This document shows positions 61,338 through 64,000 of a stretch of DNA of 64,000 nucleotides, in pieces; within the stretch, counting starts at the first letter, position 1, and every line of letters starts with the position of its first letter. Both the position numbers and the translations under genes were made by a program. The DNA is from Drosophila miranda (taxonomy: Eukaryota > Arthropoda > Insecta > Diptera > Drosophilidae). A model generated the notes under the pieces. That model was given only the letters and a program-made list of their open reading frames with translations, did no database searches and had not been told where the DNA came from. The stretch is taken from NCBI RefSeq assembly GCF_003369915.1, contig NC_046674.1:12276001-12340000 (forward strand), given 5' to 3'.

Positions 61338-62066
61338 TTATATAACCACACACACACACACACAAACATTCATACATATGTATGTACACTTATCTAATTC
61401 CGAGCCAGAAAGAAAGCGGCACATGACGGACTGACTGACCCCCGACCAATTAGACAAGTTTTTCCAGCCAGTTTTCTGTTGTCAAATTAGGGGCCTTCAA
61501 TGCTCAGGAGATCTCTTTCGTGTTGATGTCGCCGCCATTGATCTTCCAGCGGGTTGATACAAAAAATGGTAATGCTTAACGGAGACTTCCATGGGCAGGG
61601 CAGGGCAGGCCAGGGCAGGGTACATTTGATAAGCAAATAAATATACATAGTTTTAGTTTAGTCACGGGTGGCCGGACGTACGACGACCCTCTGCGAAAGA
61701 ACAGAAATCGTGCGGAGAAATATGTCGAGCAGTCAAATCTTGCCACCAGCAGCACACTTTCGCACATAAAAAGTGAACACGACCTCGAATCGCAAATTTT
61801 TTATTTGCATATTAAAATCCGGCAAAAACAAGAGCTCGACTAACATTTCACTTTTGGCGCAGAGTGTGTTCATTTCTTCAACGTTGCATGGTCATAAAAT
61901 GTGGGCCCACACTTCGGCCCGGGGTAAGTACTGCAACAGGCATTGGTCAGATCGTAAAAACCGAGTTGCGCTAATTGCTTGCTTGAAAATTTAAATTTGT
62001 ATTTCAAATAGTGGCGGCACTATACCTTAAGCCGCACGAAGGTTGAGTGCTACGCGACTCAGCTTG

Positions 62067-62088
62067 AAAGCTCGTCACGACGAGCTTT
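62067..62088. repeat. Perfect 10-bp inverted repeat
   Basis: Arms AAAGCTCGTC and GACGAGCTTT are separated by AC. A second hairpin with 9-bp arms (GAGAGAGAG/CTCTCTCTC, loop TGATC) lies at 62190-62212. Function unknown; transposon terminal remnants or protein-binding palindromes are possible. Confidence 0.7.
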
Positions 62089-62764
62089 TGTCAGGCAGCG
62101 GAAAAACTTTTTTTTATCTATCTTCGATAGGCGACAGAGATTCCAGTCAGACCATGTAACGCAAAAGTGAGCGATAACGAAGAAATAGAGAGAGAGAGTG
62201 ATCCTCTCTCTCGTTTCTGTGAGAGTTTGGTTTGCGCGTCATTGTATTTTGGTGAGTTTTATTTCCTTTAAAACCAACGCAATTCGAACCCAGCTCCGAC
62301 TTGAGCGTTCCATCCTCACTTACGTTTTCTTACGTTTTATGTTGCTGGCAACATTCAATTTGTATGGGCCAGACTCATGTGCCGTGAAATCGAGCAGCAT
62401 TGTTCCCCAACATGGCGCGGATTGAGCAACATTTTCCATACCCTCGGGAAATGGATGTTATAGAATTGAGAAAATGTTTGTCATCTAATAAAGGCCAAAA
62501 CTAGTCAGTTTCTGTTTTAAAGGTATTTCAACGACATTTTGATGGTAGTGTTCTTCTTACAGAAACCAAGAATGGGTATCGGGATCGAGATATATCTACA
62601 AGACCCTCATCATATGCATTAATATGTCTAAAACATAACAATTTGAGATAATTTGTTTATTAATTACGTATTAAAACAGCTTGAAATAACAGTTTCTTCA
62701 TATATATCAACAAAATAGGGTATACCTGCGCCCAAACTCCGGTTGACGTCTCATTTCATACTCA

Positions 62765-63165
62765 CTTACGTTGCCACTGTTTTTTTGTTGACCTTTTTTG
62801 TTTAAAGCTTGTTTTATACACTATACAATAAAAGAGAGTACTTAAAAGTAGTCAATCAGGTAGGAAATTTATTCATTATTGGCCTAAAATTAGATGGGCA
62901 GAGCTAATGGTTTTAGTTAGGCAGCATTACTCAACGGAATAAAGAAATTGAACAATTGGAACGATTTTTCTCTTACGTTTTATTACGTTTCATTTGTTTG
63001 ACCTTTATCGCTAAAACCTTTTTTAAGCAAAATCCAATAAAAGCAAGTATTAAACATTAGTCAGTTAAGTAGAAAATTGATTCATTAATTGGGCATGGCT
63101 AAATGTTCTATATAGCTGGTAATATTCGACGGAATAAAGAAATTGAGCAATTAGAACGATACTCG
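62765..63165. repeat. Diverged ~200-bp tandem duplication
   Basis: Units 62765-62971 and 62972-63165 align along their length. Both start with CTTACGTT, then TTTGTTGACC/TTTGTTTGACC, CAATAAAAG, AGTCA, GAAATTTATTCATTA/GAAAATTGATTCATTA, and end CGGAATAAAGAAATTGA followed by CAATT and GAACGAT. A fainter related block may begin near 62318. The unit contains no open frame. Confidence 0.8.
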
Positions 63166-63186
63166 TTTGTTTATGTGTGCGTCTGC

Positions 63187-63471
63187 CTACAGTGGCTTCG
63201 AATAACAGTTAATCCTGTTTAGCCCTCCTTGGGCACCTCCACGCCCTCCACCTCCACGGGCAACTTGGGCGTAGGGGGCTCCGCGTCCACGGGCACCTTG
63301 AACGTAGTGGGCTCCTTGCGCGTAGGGGGCTCTGCGTCCTCGGGCACCTTGGGCGTAGGGGGCTCCGCGTCCTCGGCCACCATTTACAAAATATATCGCC
63401 TGAGGCATCTGAAAGTATAAAAAATATTTAATAAAAAACATTAATAAAATAAAATAAACCATTTTCACCAT
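63187..63471 (-). CDS. Candidate small secreted Gly/Arg/Tyr-repeat peptide
   Basis: A 94-aa frame from ATG 63471 begins with a hydrophobic stretch (VYFILLMFFIKYFLYF) that could be a signal peptide. It continues with imperfect 11-residue repeats of GARGRGAPYAQ and ends in a Gly-rich tail and NCYSKPL. A TATAAAT box lies ~120 bp upstream (plus 63588-63595). Alternatively, the AT-rich hydrophobic segment 63459-63409 is a 51-bp intron. It ends in a good TACTTTCAG acceptor but begins with a poor GTTTAT donor, and both models stay in frame. I recognise no family; Gly-rich cuticle, chorion or antimicrobial peptides are possible analogues. Confidence 0.4.
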   Translation of the reverse strand: MVKMVYFILLMFFIKYFLYFQMPQAIYFVNGGRGRGAPYAQGARGRRAPYAQGAHYVQGARGRGAPYAQVARGGGGRGGAQGGLNRINCYSKPL

Positions 63472-63570
63472 TTTTAAAAATCTTTTCCTCGCGTCGCTTA
63501 ATTGTCGGTTGGTTTTGAATGAAGGAATCGGAATCCGATAGAACCTAATATCGACATACAAGTGCACGGT

Positions 63571-63734
63571 TGCATTTCGTCGTGGCTAGATTTATAAAAA
63601 AATGCTCGAAGCATTAAACAACTGATATCGGAACGCGTACACTGTTTTGACCTGCCTCTGCGATTAAACTGTCATCGACTTATAAAAAGCTTGTTTCCAA
63701 TTTGCGTCTCTGCATTTCGTCGTGGCTAGATTTA
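63571..63734. repeat. 24-bp direct repeat pair
   Basis: The identical 24-mer TGCATTTCGTCG...GATTTA occurs at 63571-63594 and 63711-63734, 140 bp apart. The left copy covers the TATA region of the candidate peptide gene; the right copy lies ~30 bp after a plus-strand TATAAAAA (63681). Confidence 0.85.
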
Positions 63735-64000
63735 ATACAAGTCGTGTTCTTAGTTCTTCTCCGTCTAACCGTTCTAATTTCAATATTACGAAAGGTAAGC
63801 CGCTCATCCAATCCAATTATTATATAAAATATGTGGTACCCAAATAAAATTTTTTTTTGTGAGACATTGATTTGCCGCTTATCTATCTCCATTATTGTCA
63901 TAATGCTGACTTGCAATTTATCCAATTGTAAAATAAATCATATCATCCTGAATCGGTCAATTCTAACTCCGACATTGATATGTTAATTTGTGAGCTGCTT

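Larger units (their letters stand above)
50117..62060. other. Long intergenic region upstream of ImpE1
   Basis: About 12 kb without a convincing gene. Frames present are short and are mostly Leu, Ser/Pro or Gln runs translated from microsatellites. Notable contents are CTG-rich DNA (50340-50390), the candidate ecdysone element, a CTCTCTC tract (52733-52747), GTCGTCGTC (54233-54255), GGGGA pentamers (54544-54570), a GAGT/GAAT tetramer array (56284-56320), and GGTCT repeats (58938-58964). It likely holds ImpE1 enhancers. Confidence 0.6.

Noticed and set aside
63229..63420. 63-aa plus-strand Ser/Gly/Thr repeat frame
   Set aside because: Opposite strand of the GARGRGAPYAQ repeat; starts with a non-ATG codon and lacks a leader or promoter.

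Overview
This window is nuclear DNA of a Drosophila species, probably of the Sophophora lineage. The evidence is short GT-AG introns, Drosophila core-promoter motifs (Inr+DPE, DRE, Motif 1), INE-1/DINE-1 transposon fragments, abundant CA/GA/CAG microsatellites, and a gene set that I recall from cytological region 66C of the D. melanogaster third chromosome (Muller element D). Synteny and orthology statements rest on recognising the proteins, not on a search. The dense simple repeats would fit the obscura group, but I cannot prove that.

Layout. 1-3.2 kb is intergenic with one INE-1 fragment. 3.2-8.8 kb (+) is a nine-Kazal-domain secreted protease inhibitor (CG32354-like). 8.97-12.36 kb (-) is Exo70 in eight coding exons. 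Its third coding intron carries an intact gene on the same strand, matrimony (mtrm), the Polo-kinase inhibitor. Exo70 diverges from Oseg1/IFT122 (+, 12.6-16.7 kb, eleven coding exons), and a DRE element lies between them. NDOR1 (-, 16.8-18.6 kb) converges on Oseg1 and diverges from mkg-p, a nucleotidyltransferase (+, 19.1-21.2 kb). A DUF229 type II membrane protein (-) ends at 21.7 kb. 24.2-28.7 kb is mostly intergenic, with a second INE-1 copy and a possible two-exon small secreted peptide gene (27.7-28.1 kb). At 28.7-30.3 kb an intact Jonah protease (Jon66C type) lies tail to tail with an inverted, internally deleted Jonah pseudogene.

31-50 kb (-) is ImpE1, the ecdysone-inducible gene. I reconstructed six coding exons and 1671 aa: signal peptide, EB-like cysteine modules, a mucin-like Thr tract, more than 1000 acidic residues, and four LDL-receptor class A repeats. 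The first coding exon has only 14 codons and lies 4.1 kb upstream of the second. A textbook Inr+DPE promoter lies at 50,114, and a near-consensus ecdysone response element lies about 3.5 kb further upstream.

50-63 kb shows no convincing gene. It holds microsatellites, a 35-nt G tract and presumably ImpE1 regulatory DNA. 62-64 kb has hairpins, a diverged tandem duplication of about 200 bp, a candidate small Gly/Arg/Tyr-repeat secreted peptide gene, and a 24-bp direct repeat.

The genes do not form one pathway. They are a typical gene-dense insect block (exocytosis, ciliary transport, Fe-S electron donor, digestive protease) next to a long, hormone-regulated gene with large introns.
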